Below are positions 26,377-36,271 of a stretch of DNA of 63,024 nt, piece after piece. Position numbers and translations under genes: made by a program. The notes beneath the pieces are model-generated. The model did no database searches. It saw only the letters and a list, made by a program, of their open reading frames with translations, and was not told where the DNA came from. Each line of letters opens with the position of its first letter. The first letter of the stretch is position 1. Origin of the DNA: Promethearchaeota archaeon Loki_b32 (GTDB taxonomy: Archaea > Asgardarchaeota > Lokiarchaeia > Sigyniarchaeales > SOKP01); assembly GCA_005223125.1 (NCBI GenBank), contig NJBH01000021.1, forward strand, positions 1 through 63,024. Reading direction: 5' to 3'.

Positions 26377-29300
26377 TTGAGTAATGTGGAAAAGAAATTT
26401 GCTTATCCTTATATTACTAAATTTAAAAAGGAGCCATTTAAATCATTTACAAATATCAAAAGAAGAAAGATTCGAAACTATTATTATAGTGAATATAGTA
26501 AATTAGTTGAATTCTATCAACATTTTAATCACATCCTAGTAAATGATTTTAACCTCAATCTAGAGAATATTTTTTGGCTTATTTTACTAAGGAAATACCT
26601 CAAAGAAGAAAAGAGAAAAAATAGAGATGATATATTTAATTTCATTAAGAAGTGTGAAATTCGACAACATGATCAAATAGGATTCAAAAATACACCACTT
26701 TCTGAAAAAAAACCTGATATTTGTTCTACTTATTTTGCGTTATCCAGCTTAAAAAATCTAGGTCTTCTAAATGAATATCTAATTTCCGAAGGCCGGACTC
26801 AAGTAAAAGAACAAATAAAAAATTTCATGTTATCATTAATAAAGAATCACAGATTTTTACACTGTCAAGATAAGGAATGTGAGATTTGTAAAAGCATCTC
26901 ATCTACAAGATTGTTATTTTATGTCTTGGAAATTTTCACAATCCTCGGAGTTGATGTTCGTGTCAATAGGGATCAATTCCGCTCTTATGTGGATGAAAAA
27001 AAAAGAGATTCTTCTTTAATTTTTAGATTACTTTGTCTTAAATATTTAGATCTGGACTTAGAAGTAAAAGATAAAGAAATTCAATTGATTCAACAGCTTC
27101 AGAAGGAAAGTGGCGACTATAGTTTTGATCAGAGTGAAAATATTGATATCACTTTTTGGTCGGTTTATAGTCTTGAATTACATTCATGGCTATTGGATTA
27201 TAATCCTGCAGGAATCTATTCTTTTATTAATCGAAAATTAAAAGAAATCTTAATAACTCAAGATAATTGGAATCCTAGTTTATTAAATGAAACTTCAAAA
27301 TTAATCATTCTTTTATCCATTGTCTGGAAGAAGTTCATTGGAGAAATCGAAAGAGTGTTATTTAAGCATTTAGAAAGAGATAAATATATAGATATGAATC
27401 AGTTAAAGTCAACCTTTGGTTTAGCAGATAACATTGAGGAACTGGTTTTATATATTAACCTAAATTATAATTTTAAATTAAAGATTATAGATAATGAGAT
27501 TGAATTCAAGAATTATATTAATAATTTTAGTCAGGGTAAGAAAGAATTCTTTCAAAATTTCTATGATAAACTCAATAATAATAGTATCGTTTCTCTTTCT
27601 GATCTTTTTAAAAGATATAAAACACATGATCTAGAACCATTAAAATTGAAGGAAGAAGTTTTCCCAATAATCCGTGATATGGTTGAAAAAAGATTTTTTA
27701 TAGGTAACATTAGAACTAAGAAGGTTTTTTTTGGATTTAAAACAAGATATTTATTTTATTTAAAATTCTTATTAAAGAAAATAATTACAAGTGATGTAGA
27801 TTTAAATACGGAAAGTCTATATAAAGAAAAAGAAAAGTTGGATGATATTAAGAATGATATTTACAATATGACTTTAAAATTAAAAAATGTATCTTCTCAA
27901 ATACGAGAAGAAATAGAAAGCTATCTTTTAATTAATGAGGTTGATTATGCCAGGGCACGCTTAAAATTTATTCTACGCGATGCTTTAATGGAAGCCGATT
28001 TTTTAAATGAAAATATTGAGAGCTCTTTTAATGAAGTTCTTAAATATGTTAACATTCAAGCGAGTTTAGGTTCAGAGATTTCTCAATGGAAAAAAGCGTA
28101 TTCTATATTACAAAAAAGATTAATAGAAGTTGAATCATATCTCAAAGGAAAAATTCAAGAAAAGGAGGAATTAAGAAATTTAAATAGCTTATTAGAAAAT
28201 CTAAAAGAAAAAATTAATATCATAGAAGAAGATTTAATTAAAAAGTTAGATTCGTTCAGAAAAGATTTTACTGAAAACCTTGAAAAAGGATTTAATAACG
28301 AAATATTAGATCTCATTATTCAAAGTTTAGATAGACTTTCTCAGAATATAAGAAAGTATGACCACGTAATTTATAGTGTCTCTCAAAAGATTACTGTTAA
28401 AGAAAAAAAAATTGTTAAGAAGCACAAGAAAATAATAGATAATTGGATAAGAGTTAAAGAACAGTTTGATATCGAATTTAATTTTTATACCGATGGTTTC
28501 CAATTTTTTAACATTAACTTACAAAAAATTGACGAAATCAATGAGCGAATAAAATCGGATATAACAGAAATTGGAGTGAGAGCTAAAAGTAAAATAAAGG
28601 AGAATAAATTTCAGGAAGCATTCAATTTTACCAAAAGAGAATATGATCTTTTAATGAAAGATAGATTAACTGAAATTAAAGAACTTCAATCAATTACAAA
28701 ACATGAAATAAAAAAGAAGCAGAAACTCTATTTACTTTATCGTCACTTGCAAGAGAAGTTAAAGCATTTAGAAACTGAATTAATTGAATTAATAGCTAAT
28801 CAAGTAAAAACTTTAAAAAACTATATTATAGAAGAAAGAAATAAATCCAAAATAGAAGATTTTGATAATTTTATTTCACAAGAAAGTGTAAAATTAAAAT
28901 CTCAATTAAATCTGATCAAAAGAAATTTTGATCAATCTGATAGGTTAAAAATAGATTATGTTATTAAAGAATTTGATAATGTCCAGACTAATTTTAACAA
29001 AGTAGATAAATTGTATTCGAAAAAATTATATGATTGTAGTCGAAATATTGAGAATTTTAAGGAAAAGTCAGAATTAAGTATCATCCAATGGGAAAAATTC
29101 AAAGATTTTTTTAGCAACGAAATATCAGTTTTAAAAGATGATTATGTCAATAAAATTATTTCAAATAAAATTAACTTAATGGCAATTGAGAATAAAACAA
29201 ATGTTATTAAATTAGCTGATTTAAAGGATGAAGTAAATCTATCGTGCAAAGTTATTATAAATAGATTAAAAGAAATGATAGATATTTCAAAAATTAATGC

Positions 29301-30786
29301 AGAACTTAATGAAGAGGAAAAATTTATTTTGGTATATACAGAATACTATTATTTAAATAAAGAAATTAAGAACTATATTGATAATCAACTATTAAAATTA
29401 AACAGAGAGAGAATTGGTAAAATTTTAGCTTTATATGATTCAAGCATAAGGAATAGAACCTTAAATGTAAATATGTTAGAGCTTCAAAACAGAATTAATG
29501 AATTAAGAATTTTTGATGATTATTTCCCAAACCAATTCTATGAAAAAGTTAAAGAACTACGAATTAATCAAGAGAGAGAAGAATTCCTTGAAACCAAAAA
29601 ACGATTTGAGTCAATTTTAGAAAATGAGAGAACTGCAATAAATAATATAAAAAACAACTTGAGTTTGTTTAATAAAAAGCAAACCTTTATCGAAAAGCAA
29701 TTTACTACCCTGAATGTTAAATTAAGAGAATATGCTAATAAAGTTTTCACAAAAGTTGAAGGTTATGATAATTATATAAAAATTCAAGAGATATTTGAGA
29801 GTAAGAAACTAGAATTAAAGGATAATTTGAAAAAAGCTCAAGATAAAATTGATATGCAAATAAATTCAATTATGGAGGCAACACCAGATTCAAATAAGTT
29901 AATTCCTGAAATCAGAGAATCATATGTGAGAATAAAAAACTCTTTTACAAATGAATATGAAAATAAAATAAAAAAAATTAATGATCAGATTATTGTATTG
30001 AAGAATGAATCATTTCGCGAACAAATACTTAATATCATTAATGATACTAAAATACATTTGAGCCAATTACTTGGTAATTTAGAAAGAAAAGTAGAAGACA
30101 ACATTGAAATCAAAGAATTCAAGAAAATTAATATACTAATTCAAAGAAGAGCAAAAAGTATTGAATTGGAAACAAAGGAAGTTAAAAAACACATCTATGC
30201 CAAGTTTAAAAATTTTTCTAAAGAATCGAAAAATTTTAAACAAATATCAAAATTTATAATGGATGATTTTGATAAATTTATCGACGAATATTCAGAGATT
30301 TTAAATGAAAAAGTAAAAGCTTTGGAACGATTAATATTAAAATCATATATTGATATGACAATAAAGGCTGTAGCGAATGAATACTTGACAATTGGTTTTT
30401 TAAACAATGAATTGAAAATAAAAAAACAAAATATTCAAGATCATTTATTTTTCTTGATTAGTTCAGGAGAATTAAAAGGAAAGTTTGATCCTCGAATTTC
30501 CATATATTTCGAAAACCCAGAAATCTTAGATGAATTAGATGTAGCTGAATTAGAAGTAATAAAAAGTACTAACTATAAAGTAAATATGATGTTGCGCCAC
30601 ATAAAAAATTTAGCCAGTCAATATGGTAGTGTAATCGCTTTTTTTGCATCAATTATAACTATCTCGTATTATTTATTCCTTTTTAGTGGAAATAACCCTA
30701 CTGTAATTGCCATCCCTATAATTATTGCGATCCTTATTTTAGTGTTTTACGTTTTGAGAAAAGAAAAAGAGGACCAAGTTAAATGA
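26377..30786 (+). CDS. Giant membrane-anchored coiled-coil protein with toroid-like N-terminus
   Basis: 1469 residues from a TTG start. Residues ~100-320 resemble prenyltransferase/cyclase-type helical repeats (KPDICSTYFALSSLKNLGLL; STRLLFYVLEIFTILG; SGDYSFDQSENIDITFWSVY). Residues ~400-450 have winged-helix character (IVSLSDLFKRYKTHDLEPLK). About 470-1300 is Lys/Glu/Ile-rich and largely coiled coil. Residues ~1330-1385 look like another winged helix (YLTIGFLNNELKIKKQNIQD), reminiscent of PCI or UFL1-like wings. Two C-terminal helices (~1410-1460) anchor it. It is likely a long cytoplasmic tether or scaffold. A second toroid protein is encoded at 14217. Function not known. Confidence 0.8.
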   Translation: MSNVEKKFAYPYITKFKKEPFKSFTNIKRRKIRNYYYSEYSKLVEFYQHFNHILVNDFNLNLENIFWLILLRKYLKEEKRKNRDDIFNFIKKCEIRQHDQIGFKNTPLSEKKPDICSTYFALSSLKNLGLLNEYLISEGRTQVKEQIKNFMLSLIKNHRFLHCQDKECEICKSISSTRLLFYVLEIFTILGVDVRVNRDQFRSYVDEKKRDSSLIFRLLCLKYLDLDLEVKDKEIQLIQQLQKESGDYSFDQSENIDITFWSVYSLELHSWLLDYNPAGIYSFINRKLKEILITQDNWNPSLLNETSKLIILLSIVWKKFIGEIERVLFKHLERDKYIDMNQLKSTFGLADNIEELVLYINLNYNFKLKIIDNEIEFKNYINNFSQGKKEFFQNFYDKLNNNSIVSLSDLFKRYKTHDLEPLKLKEEVFPIIRDMVEKRFFIGNIRTKKVFFGFKTRYLFYLKFLLKKIITSDVDLNTESLYKEKEKLDDIKNDIYNMTLKLKNVSSQIREEIESYLLINEVDYARARLKFILRDALMEADFLNENIESSFNEVLKYVNIQASLGSEISQWKKAYSILQKRLIEVESYLKGKIQEKEELRNLNSLLENLKEKINIIEEDLIKKLDSFRKDFTENLEKGFNNEILDLIIQSLDRLSQNIRKYDHVIYSVSQKITVKEKKIVKKHKKIIDNWIRVKEQFDIEFNFYTDGFQFFNINLQKIDEINERIKSDITEIGVRAKSKIKENKFQEAFNFTKREYDLLMKDRLTEIKELQSITKHEIKKKQKLYLLYRHLQEKLKHLETELIELIANQVKTLKNYIIEERNKSKIEDFDNFISQESVKLKSQLNLIKRNFDQSDRLKIDYVIKEFDNVQTNFNKVDKLYSKKLYDCSRNIENFKEKSELSIIQWEKFKDFFSNEISVLKDDYVNKIISNKINLMAIENKTNVIKLADLKDEVNLSCKVIINRLKEMIDISKINAELNEEEKFILVYTEYYYLNKEIKNYIDNQLLKLNRERIGKILALYDSSIRNRTLNVNMLELQNRINELRIFDDYFPNQFYEKVKELRINQEREEFLETKKRFESILENERTAINNIKNNLSLFNKKQTFIEKQFTTLNVKLREYANKVFTKVEGYDNYIKIQEIFESKKLELKDNLKKAQDKIDMQINSIMEATPDSNKLIPEIRESYVRIKNSFTNEYENKIKKINDQIIVLKNESFREQILNIINDTKIHLSQLLGNLERKVEDNIEIKEFKKINILIQRRAKSIELETKEVKKHIYAKFKNFSKESKNFKQISKFIMDDFDKFIDEYSEILNEKVKALERLILKSYIDMTIKAVANEYLTIGFLNNELKIKKQNIQDHLFFLISSGELKGKFDPRISIYFENPEILDELDVAELEVIKSTNYKVNMMLRHIKNLASQYGSVIAFFASIITISYYLFLFSGNNPTVIAIPIIIAILILVFYVLRKEKEDQVK

Positions 30787-30814
30787 CGATTGATTTTGAT
30801 TTTCATTGTATAAA

Positions 30815-32965
30815 TTAATCATAATCCATAATAAATTGAATTTGATTATCTATTTTTTTAAGATATCCAAGATAGAACGCTTGATTTAGATGAACATAAA
30901 ACTTTTTATCATCAATATCTTCATCTTGAGCAAGTTCTTGAAATTTCTTGTAATCTAATGCTCCATTTATACTATAAGTCTTAACTATATTAATCAAAGA
31001 TTTTACATTTTTATTTAAATAGGTTTTATGTTTATTAGGTTGCTTACTTTTCTTACTTTTCAAATTTAGTATTTTTTCACGCAGAATAGGTTCATCAAAT
31101 TTTACTACATCAGAATAAAAAGTTATACCACAATTTTTGAGATTTTTATATTCATCACTATTACAGAAATCATCAAGCTGAATAAGAATATCTTCTATAG
31201 AGCGATTTGCTAAATATTTTAGTTCTAATTCTCTCCTTTCTCTAAAGTTTTTTATTTGAGGTATTAAACTTAAATCATTTTGTGGGGTTAATTCAATATT
31301 CTTACGTTTTAAACTGCTAATTAAAACTAATTGTTCAGGAGTAGATAGTATTGAATTCATAGAACGTTCTTTTCGTCTAGCAACGATATAAAAAGGAACA
31401 TCAACAGTTTCTTCTGTAACTAGTATATAGCATCTCCCCGGAGCATATCTGCCAGTTCTTCCCCGTCTTTGAATCAATCTGATTTCAGAAGGAACAGGCT
31501 CAAAAAAAATAATCGCATCAACATTTGGAATATCTAAACCTTCTTCAGCTACACTTGTAGCGATCAGAATGTTTATGAGTCCTTCTCTAAATTTTTCTAA
31601 TATTTCTATTTGTAATCGTTGGGAATATCCATTATCATTCATTTTAGTCGCTTGTCCAATGAATTTTTCAATTTTCAGTTGATTATTAAATTCTTTTTGT
31701 AATAGATTCTTAAGAAACTCTGCCATTTCACGATATTGTGTGAAAACAAGTATTTTTTTATTGTCAAATTCTTCAAATTCCTCTTTTATGATTGATATAA
31801 TCTTTTTTAATTTGGGATGAGAGAACTTAATTTGTTCTTCACTTTCAATTACTGAATTTATATGATTAAAGTGCTCTGAATTAATAATTCTTTTGGCAGA
31901 TAAAATATCTTTGCTTGCTTTATACTTAATTCTATCTAAAAAAGATTTAAAAAGAGTTATATCTTGAGTTTCTAATAAATCTTTAGCATGAAGTATAGAT
32001 ATACAACTAGAACAGTATGAGTATACAGAAGGAATATCAAGTTGATTTTCTTTAACTATATCAATAATTTTTGGTGATTTATAATATAACCTCTCAATAA
32101 ATTCTTCCTCGGATAATTCTAATCCATTTTCGTTTTCAAAATGTAAAGATAGTGTTAAATCACGAGAGATCCCTAAAAAATCTAATTTTGAATAGTATGG
32201 TTTATTTGGAGTAATAAGTTTATTTTTAATGAAAAATCTTAAATATTTTTCAAATAAATTGTACCATACAGCACTTAATTCCCTCAATTCGAGGGGTAAA
32301 TCAACTAAATTGATAAAAGTATCAATATCGTAAATATAATCTTTTACATCTTTATCTTGATAATTTTTAAAGACTATATTCTCAATATATAAGTTATCAC
32401 ATATTTGTTGAATGCGGTCATAATCCTTCCCTGGGGAAGCTGTTAATCCTAATATTAATGGATCGGAGCATGTACTAACATATTCTTCTGAGATAAAGGT
32501 ATAGGCATAATTGCCTTTAGTCTTATGGGCTTCATCGAAAATTATTAGTGAAACTTGCTTTAAATTGTATCTACCCCTCATTAAGTCATTTTTGATTACT
32601 TGCGGTGTAGATATTATAATCCTTGAGCTTTGAAATAAGGATATTCTTTTTTCGGGAGCAATTTTCCCTGTAAATGAAGTGATTTCTTTTAAATCAATAT
32701 CAAGGAATTTCTCACAAGAAGCCCTATGCTGTGAAACTAATGGTCGCGTTGGCGCAAGAATAATGATTTTTGCTTTTAAGTATTTTTTTAAACAATTAGA
32801 TATCAACAAAATACCAATTATTGTTTTTCCTAAACCAGTTGGTAAAACCACTAAAGAATTTTTGTTTTTACAATTAGTTACAATATTTTTCTGATAATCT
32901 CTATAAATAATAAGATTTTTTTTCAAAAAAGGTCCATTAATATATTGTATTAGCTCTTTTTGCAT
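30815..32965 (-). CDS. Hef/FANCM/Mph1-family DNA helicase lacking the nuclease domain
   Basis: 716 residues. SF2 helicase motifs: Walker A LPTGLGKTIIG (~41), motif Ia APTRPLVSQH, DEAH box IIFDEAHKTKGNYAY, motif III LGLTASPG, motif V SVAEEGLDIPNVDAIIF and motif VI QRRGRTGRYAPGR. The insertion between the two RecA lobes (~220-400) is the helical domain of Hef/FANCM proteins, which remodel stalled forks. Euryarchaeal Hef continues into an XPF-type nuclease (ERKxxxD) and HhH domain. Here the C-terminus instead ends in a helical/winged-helix-like region with no nuclease motif. It converges with the coiled-coil gene, 28 bp apart. Confidence 0.9.
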   Translation of the reverse strand: MQKELIQYINGPFLKKNLIIYRDYQKNIVTNCKNKNSLVVLPTGLGKTIIGILLISNCLKKYLKAKIIILAPTRPLVSQHRASCEKFLDIDLKEITSFTGKIAPEKRISLFQSSRIIISTPQVIKNDLMRGRYNLKQVSLIIFDEAHKTKGNYAYTFISEEYVSTCSDPLILGLTASPGKDYDRIQQICDNLYIENIVFKNYQDKDVKDYIYDIDTFINLVDLPLELRELSAVWYNLFEKYLRFFIKNKLITPNKPYYSKLDFLGISRDLTLSLHFENENGLELSEEEFIERLYYKSPKIIDIVKENQLDIPSVYSYCSSCISILHAKDLLETQDITLFKSFLDRIKYKASKDILSAKRIINSEHFNHINSVIESEEQIKFSHPKLKKIISIIKEEFEEFDNKKILVFTQYREMAEFLKNLLQKEFNNQLKIEKFIGQATKMNDNGYSQRLQIEILEKFREGLINILIATSVAEEGLDIPNVDAIIFFEPVPSEIRLIQRRGRTGRYAPGRCYILVTEETVDVPFYIVARRKERSMNSILSTPEQLVLISSLKRKNIELTPQNDLSLIPQIKNFRERRELELKYLANRSIEDILIQLDDFCNSDEYKNLKNCGITFYSDVVKFDEPILREKILNLKSKKSKQPNKHKTYLNKNVKSLINIVKTYSINGALDYKKFQELAQDEDIDDKKFYVHLNQAFYLGYLKKIDNQIQFIMDYD

Positions 32966-33116
32966 CTTAAGAATAACTGAAGTTAATTGCTTTTAAAAAT
33001 AATATCGCTGTGAGATTTTTATAATATTATTCGATAAATTGATAATAGAAGTTATTTATTAATTTAGAAATAAGTCAACTGATCCATTATCAATTAAGGA
33101 TGTGGAAAATCCAACT

Positions 33117-33412
33117 TTACTCAACTGGGAAAAATAAAATTTTATTTTTTGCATCTTGTCGATTTACTAATTTCTTTTCTTCTAACATTTTTATAGTCAA
33201 AACAATCCATCCACGAGCAACTTGATGGAGAAATCTACTACGATTAGGATAAATGGCTCTAATAATGCTTTTTGGAGATATTCCATTTTCTGAATTTTCA
33301 TAAATTATATCTAATACTTGATTTTCTAGAGCTTTTAAATATTCAACAAAAAGTTTTTAGCCTTTTTAAGGATTTTAGAGCTGAATCTTCTCCGACAATA
33401 TGGGTTCCTCAT
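33117..33412 (-). pseudogene. Small winged-helix-like protein gene with a frameshift
   Basis: On the minus strand an open segment of about 79 codons reads FVEYLKALENQVLDIIYENS, NGISPKSIIRAIYPNRSRF, VARGWIVLTIKMLEEKKLVN and ends KILFFPVE before TAA (33117-33119). This is the helix pattern of a winged-helix DNA-binding protein. The segment lacks a start. An ATG at 33410-33412 in another frame (MRNPYCRRRFSSKILKKAKN) would join it through a one-base shift near the AAAAACTTTTTG tract at ~33350. Either a damaged gene or a homopolymer sequencing error. It lies upstream of the helicase gene on the same strand. Confidence 0.45.
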
Positions 33413-33840
33413 TGTACCCTCAGAATGTATGTTTAAAAGAAAAATATCGCAAAAAAAATTGATATAATCAAAGAAGAGATTATTCTGAAAAAAGAAAAAC
33501 CTTTTTTAAATCACTACTAAAACAATTTCACTTGTTAAATTTGAAAAAAATCCTTGGAAAATTGATTTTTGGTTAAATTATGCACTTAAAGGATGAATTT
33601 TTTAAAATGCTTTAATTTTCTAAAAAGTAAAATAAAAAAAAATATCTAAAAGAGGACTAAAGAATAGTCAGATTCTGAATTGCTAAAGTAATTTTCGACT
33701 AAATTCATTATATCAAAATTTCTTTTCTTTATTTTTTGTATAATACTATAAATTTTTATAGGTGAAAAATTATTCTTTTCATTAATTATTCTTTGAATTT
33801 ACAATAATCAAAGTTATAAAGTTAAAAAACGAGTGTAAAA
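33413..33840. other. 428-bp AT-rich intergenic region
   Basis: No gene is supported. A minus-strand segment of about 45 codons at 33640-33790 is open but has no start codon. The stretch just before 33841 probably contains the promoter of the beta-helix protein gene. Confidence 0.5.
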
Positions 33841-35304
33841 ATGTTTTCATCTTTTAAAAAAAAAAAGGTTTTGTTTTGCATTTTAATGCTTCTTTTAACA
33901 GTATATATATTCATCCCAAGTAAATTTGATATTACTGATAATAACATTCTGATTAATAAAGATAAAGAAAATCCTTTTTTGATAAATTCCGTTTTTTATA
34001 ATCTTACAGGATCTTCAATATTTATTGATGATTTAGATCCTGAATATAATTGGAGTAAAACTGCAGCTGAAAATGACTGGTGTAGCGGCACAGGTACATG
34101 GAATGACCCTTATATTATTGAAAATGTTATAATTGATGCTAAAAATCCTTTTAATATTGAGACAGTTATTATTGATCTTGAAAACTCTACATCTTGCATT
34201 ACTATACAAAATTCTAATGTCAATTTTATTATTAGAAATTGTACAATTTGCAATTCAGGAGCAAGATTTTTAGATAGTGGAATTAAGCTGATTAATGTCA
34301 ATAATAGCCGATTAATTAATAATAATTGTTCGTCAAATACTTATGGAATGATTTTAATTTTAGATTATAATAACTCAATATCCAACTACAATAGTAATAA
34401 CACAATTTCTTATAATATTTTACAGAATAACTATGCCGGAGTAGCTTCTTATAGTAATAACAATACAATTTCAAATAATATTATTACAAGCAACCTTATT
34501 GGTCTAGTTGAATCGGGAATGAATGATATAATTTCTTTAAATTTATTAGATAATAACTATGCTGGGATATTTCTATTTGATGGTTATAAAAATAAAATTT
34601 CTAAAAATAACTTAACTCATAATATCGAGGGTCTAAGGTTGCTATATTCTAATAATAACTCAATAATTGAAAATTCTATAAATAATAATGAAGAAAATGG
34701 AATTTTCTTACAAACTAGTCATTATAACAATATCTCTAAAAATGAGTGCAACAGTAATAGAAATAATGGAATCCATTTACAAGGAGGATTTTACCCTTAT
34801 ATGGGACCATATCAGTCCTGTGATTATAATTGGATCTCAGAAAATAATCTATATAATAATTCATGTGGCATTCTGCTTAACTATACAAAATTTAATCATA
34901 TCATTAATAATATAATAAATTATAACGAATTTAGTGGTATTGAATTAAACAATAGTGATAATATCGACATTTTAAACAATAAAATTGATGGAAATTACTA
35001 TGGAATCAATATGAAAGAATCAAATTGGAATGACATTATCCAAAACACTATAAATAATAATTATTATGGAATATCTCTTACTTCTTCCCATTTGAATAGT
35101 ATAATTGGAAATGTACTGCATTATAATCGGATCTGTTATATAGAAAATGACTATTGTAGTGGTAATAGGTATGAAGATAATGATTGCATAGAAATAAAAA
35201 TTAATGAAATTAATTGGGTGTTAATTTTTATAATTATTTCATTAATTGGGTTAGTAGTTTTATTATTTGTTCTCTTGGGACGAAAAAGAACAACAATTGA
35301 TTAA
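33841..35304 (+). CDS. Surface right-handed beta-helix (NosD/PbH1-type) repeat protein
   Basis: 487 residues. It has an N-terminal signal/anchor helix (KVLFCILMLLLTVYIFI). The front part contains SIFIDDLDPEYNWSKTAAEN and SGTGTWNDPYIIENVIIDA, typical of archaeal secreted NosD-like proteins. Then come at least ten Asn-rich coils of the form NNSIIENSINNNEENGIFL and NDIIQNTINNNYYGISL, each a rung of a parallel beta-helix. A single C-terminal helix (WVLIFIIISLIGLVVLLFVL) and basic tail fix it in the membrane, facing outward. Likely a cell-surface carbohydrate-binding or structural protein. Confidence 0.85.
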   Translation: MFSSFKKKKVLFCILMLLLTVYIFIPSKFDITDNNILINKDKENPFLINSVFYNLTGSSIFIDDLDPEYNWSKTAAENDWCSGTGTWNDPYIIENVIIDAKNPFNIETVIIDLENSTSCITIQNSNVNFIIRNCTICNSGARFLDSGIKLINVNNSRLINNNCSSNTYGMILILDYNNSISNYNSNNTISYNILQNNYAGVASYSNNNTISNNIITSNLIGLVESGMNDIISLNLLDNNYAGIFLFDGYKNKISKNNLTHNIEGLRLLYSNNNSIIENSINNNEENGIFLQTSHYNNISKNECNSNRNNGIHLQGGFYPYMGPYQSCDYNWISENNLYNNSCGILLNYTKFNHIINNIINYNEFSGIELNNSDNIDILNNKIDGNYYGINMKESNWNDIIQNTINNNYYGISLTSSHLNSIIGNVLHYNRICYIENDYCSGNRYEDNDCIEIKINEINWVLIFIIISLIGLVVLLFVLLGRKRTTID

Positions 35305-35366
35305 TAGAATTAATAGGATTAAAATTAGTTCAATTTACATCTGAATTTCTATTTTAATAGTGCAAA

Positions 35367-35608
35367 CTAATATAAAAAAGGGTTTTTTATACCTAAATAT
35401 TTTTCAATAACGCCTTGGATTTCTTGTTTTGTGCCAAAATTTAGTTTACTTCCCCAATTAAATGTTTTATTGCTTTTTTTGTTCCATAACCGGCATCATA
35501 GATTATGCCATCAGAACCAGCTAAAACATAGATATTTTCGGGTGGTTTTATTGCTCCAGAAGTCCCTTTTTCTTTTATTAAAAAAATACCGGGATAAAAT
35601 TCAATCAC
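35367..35608 (-). pseudogene. N-terminal fragment of a metallo-beta-lactamase-fold protein
   Basis: Minus-strand translation from GTG 35608 gives EFYPGIFLIKEKGTSGAIKP, then NIYVLAGSDGIIYDAGYGTK, and stops at 35441-35443. The LxGSDGxIxDAGYG segment is the first beta-strand pair of MBL-fold hydrolases. A neighbouring frame continues to 35367 as FGTKQEIQGVIEKYLGIKNP. The HxHxDH zinc motif that should follow is absent, so this is a truncated remnant. The opposite-strand open frame over the same bases is judged a shadow. Confidence 0.55.
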
Positions 35609-35811
35609 GAATTTAATAAATTATAGTAGAAAAAAAATTTTATGATTCAAAACAACCTCTTTCTTATTGTGCTCAAAACGATTACGTAGTATGTTATTGC
35701 AAGTAATAAAATTTGATTCTTCATTTCTTGCACATTTAAATTTGAAAGTTACTTTATTTATTTTATATTTAATAATAAAGGTAAATTCAACAATTTAAAT
35801 TAGGAATTAAA

Positions 35812-36225
35812 ATGTATTGTACAAAATGCGGTTCTGAAATACCTGATGATGCAAAATTTTGTCCTTTTTGTGCAGAACTTATTGATCGCTCAACTAGCCC
35901 TCAAATTCAACCGACCTCTCAGGCTCAACCAACACCAACACCCTATCAGGGACCCACCCATATACCTCTAAAGTCATCAAGTTCTACAGGCGCAAAAATA
36001 GCTGTTGTTCTCGTGGTAATAATAATTGGAATTGTTTTAATATATGCTGGATTCCAAACAATGTTTAGAGTACCTACTACTGGTATCACCATGCTTATAA
36101 TAGGTATTATAATACTTTGTATAGTATGTACTGTAAGTAGTTCGGGATCACGCCGTGGAGGATATAGTGGTGGTGGTTGCGATTGTAGTGGATGTGATTG
36201 TGATTGTGGAGATTGTGGTAGTTAG
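35812..36225 (+). CDS. Zinc-ribbon membrane protein with Cys/Asp-rich tail
   Basis: 137 residues. An N-terminal zinc ribbon (MYCTKCGSEIPDDAKFCPFC) is followed by a Pro/Gln/Thr linker, two membrane helices (IAVVLVVIIIGIVLIYAGF and GITMLIIGIIILCIVC) and a short glycine-rich tail ending GGGCDCSGCDCDCGDCGS. The tail has six Cys in alternating CxC/CxxC spacing, a plausible metal- or cluster-binding or redox tag. Function unknown. 46 bp upstream of the next membrane protein gene. Confidence 0.75.
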   Translation: MYCTKCGSEIPDDAKFCPFCAELIDRSTSPQIQPTSQAQPTPTPYQGPTHIPLKSSSSTGAKIAVVLVVIIIGIVLIYAGFQTMFRVPTTGITMLIIGIIILCIVCTVSSSGSRRGGYSGGGCDCSGCDCDCGDCGS

Positions 36226-36271
36226 ATATCATTTTCTTACGAGAGAGATATAAAATTAACAATCGAACAAA

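Noticed and set aside
33640-33790. Minus-strand open segment ending NLVENYFSNSESDYSLVLF
   Set aside because: Only about 45 codons, no start codon, no family; chance cannot be excluded in such AT-rich DNA.
34020-35200. CRISPR-like or tandem DNA repeat because of periodic Asn codons
   Set aside because: The periodicity is at the protein level (beta-helix rungs); DNA units vary in length and sequence, with no spacer pattern.
35431-35616. Plus-strand open frame of 61 codons
   Set aside because: Its product is Leu/His/Gln-rich and the opposite strand encodes a recognisable MBL-fold segment.
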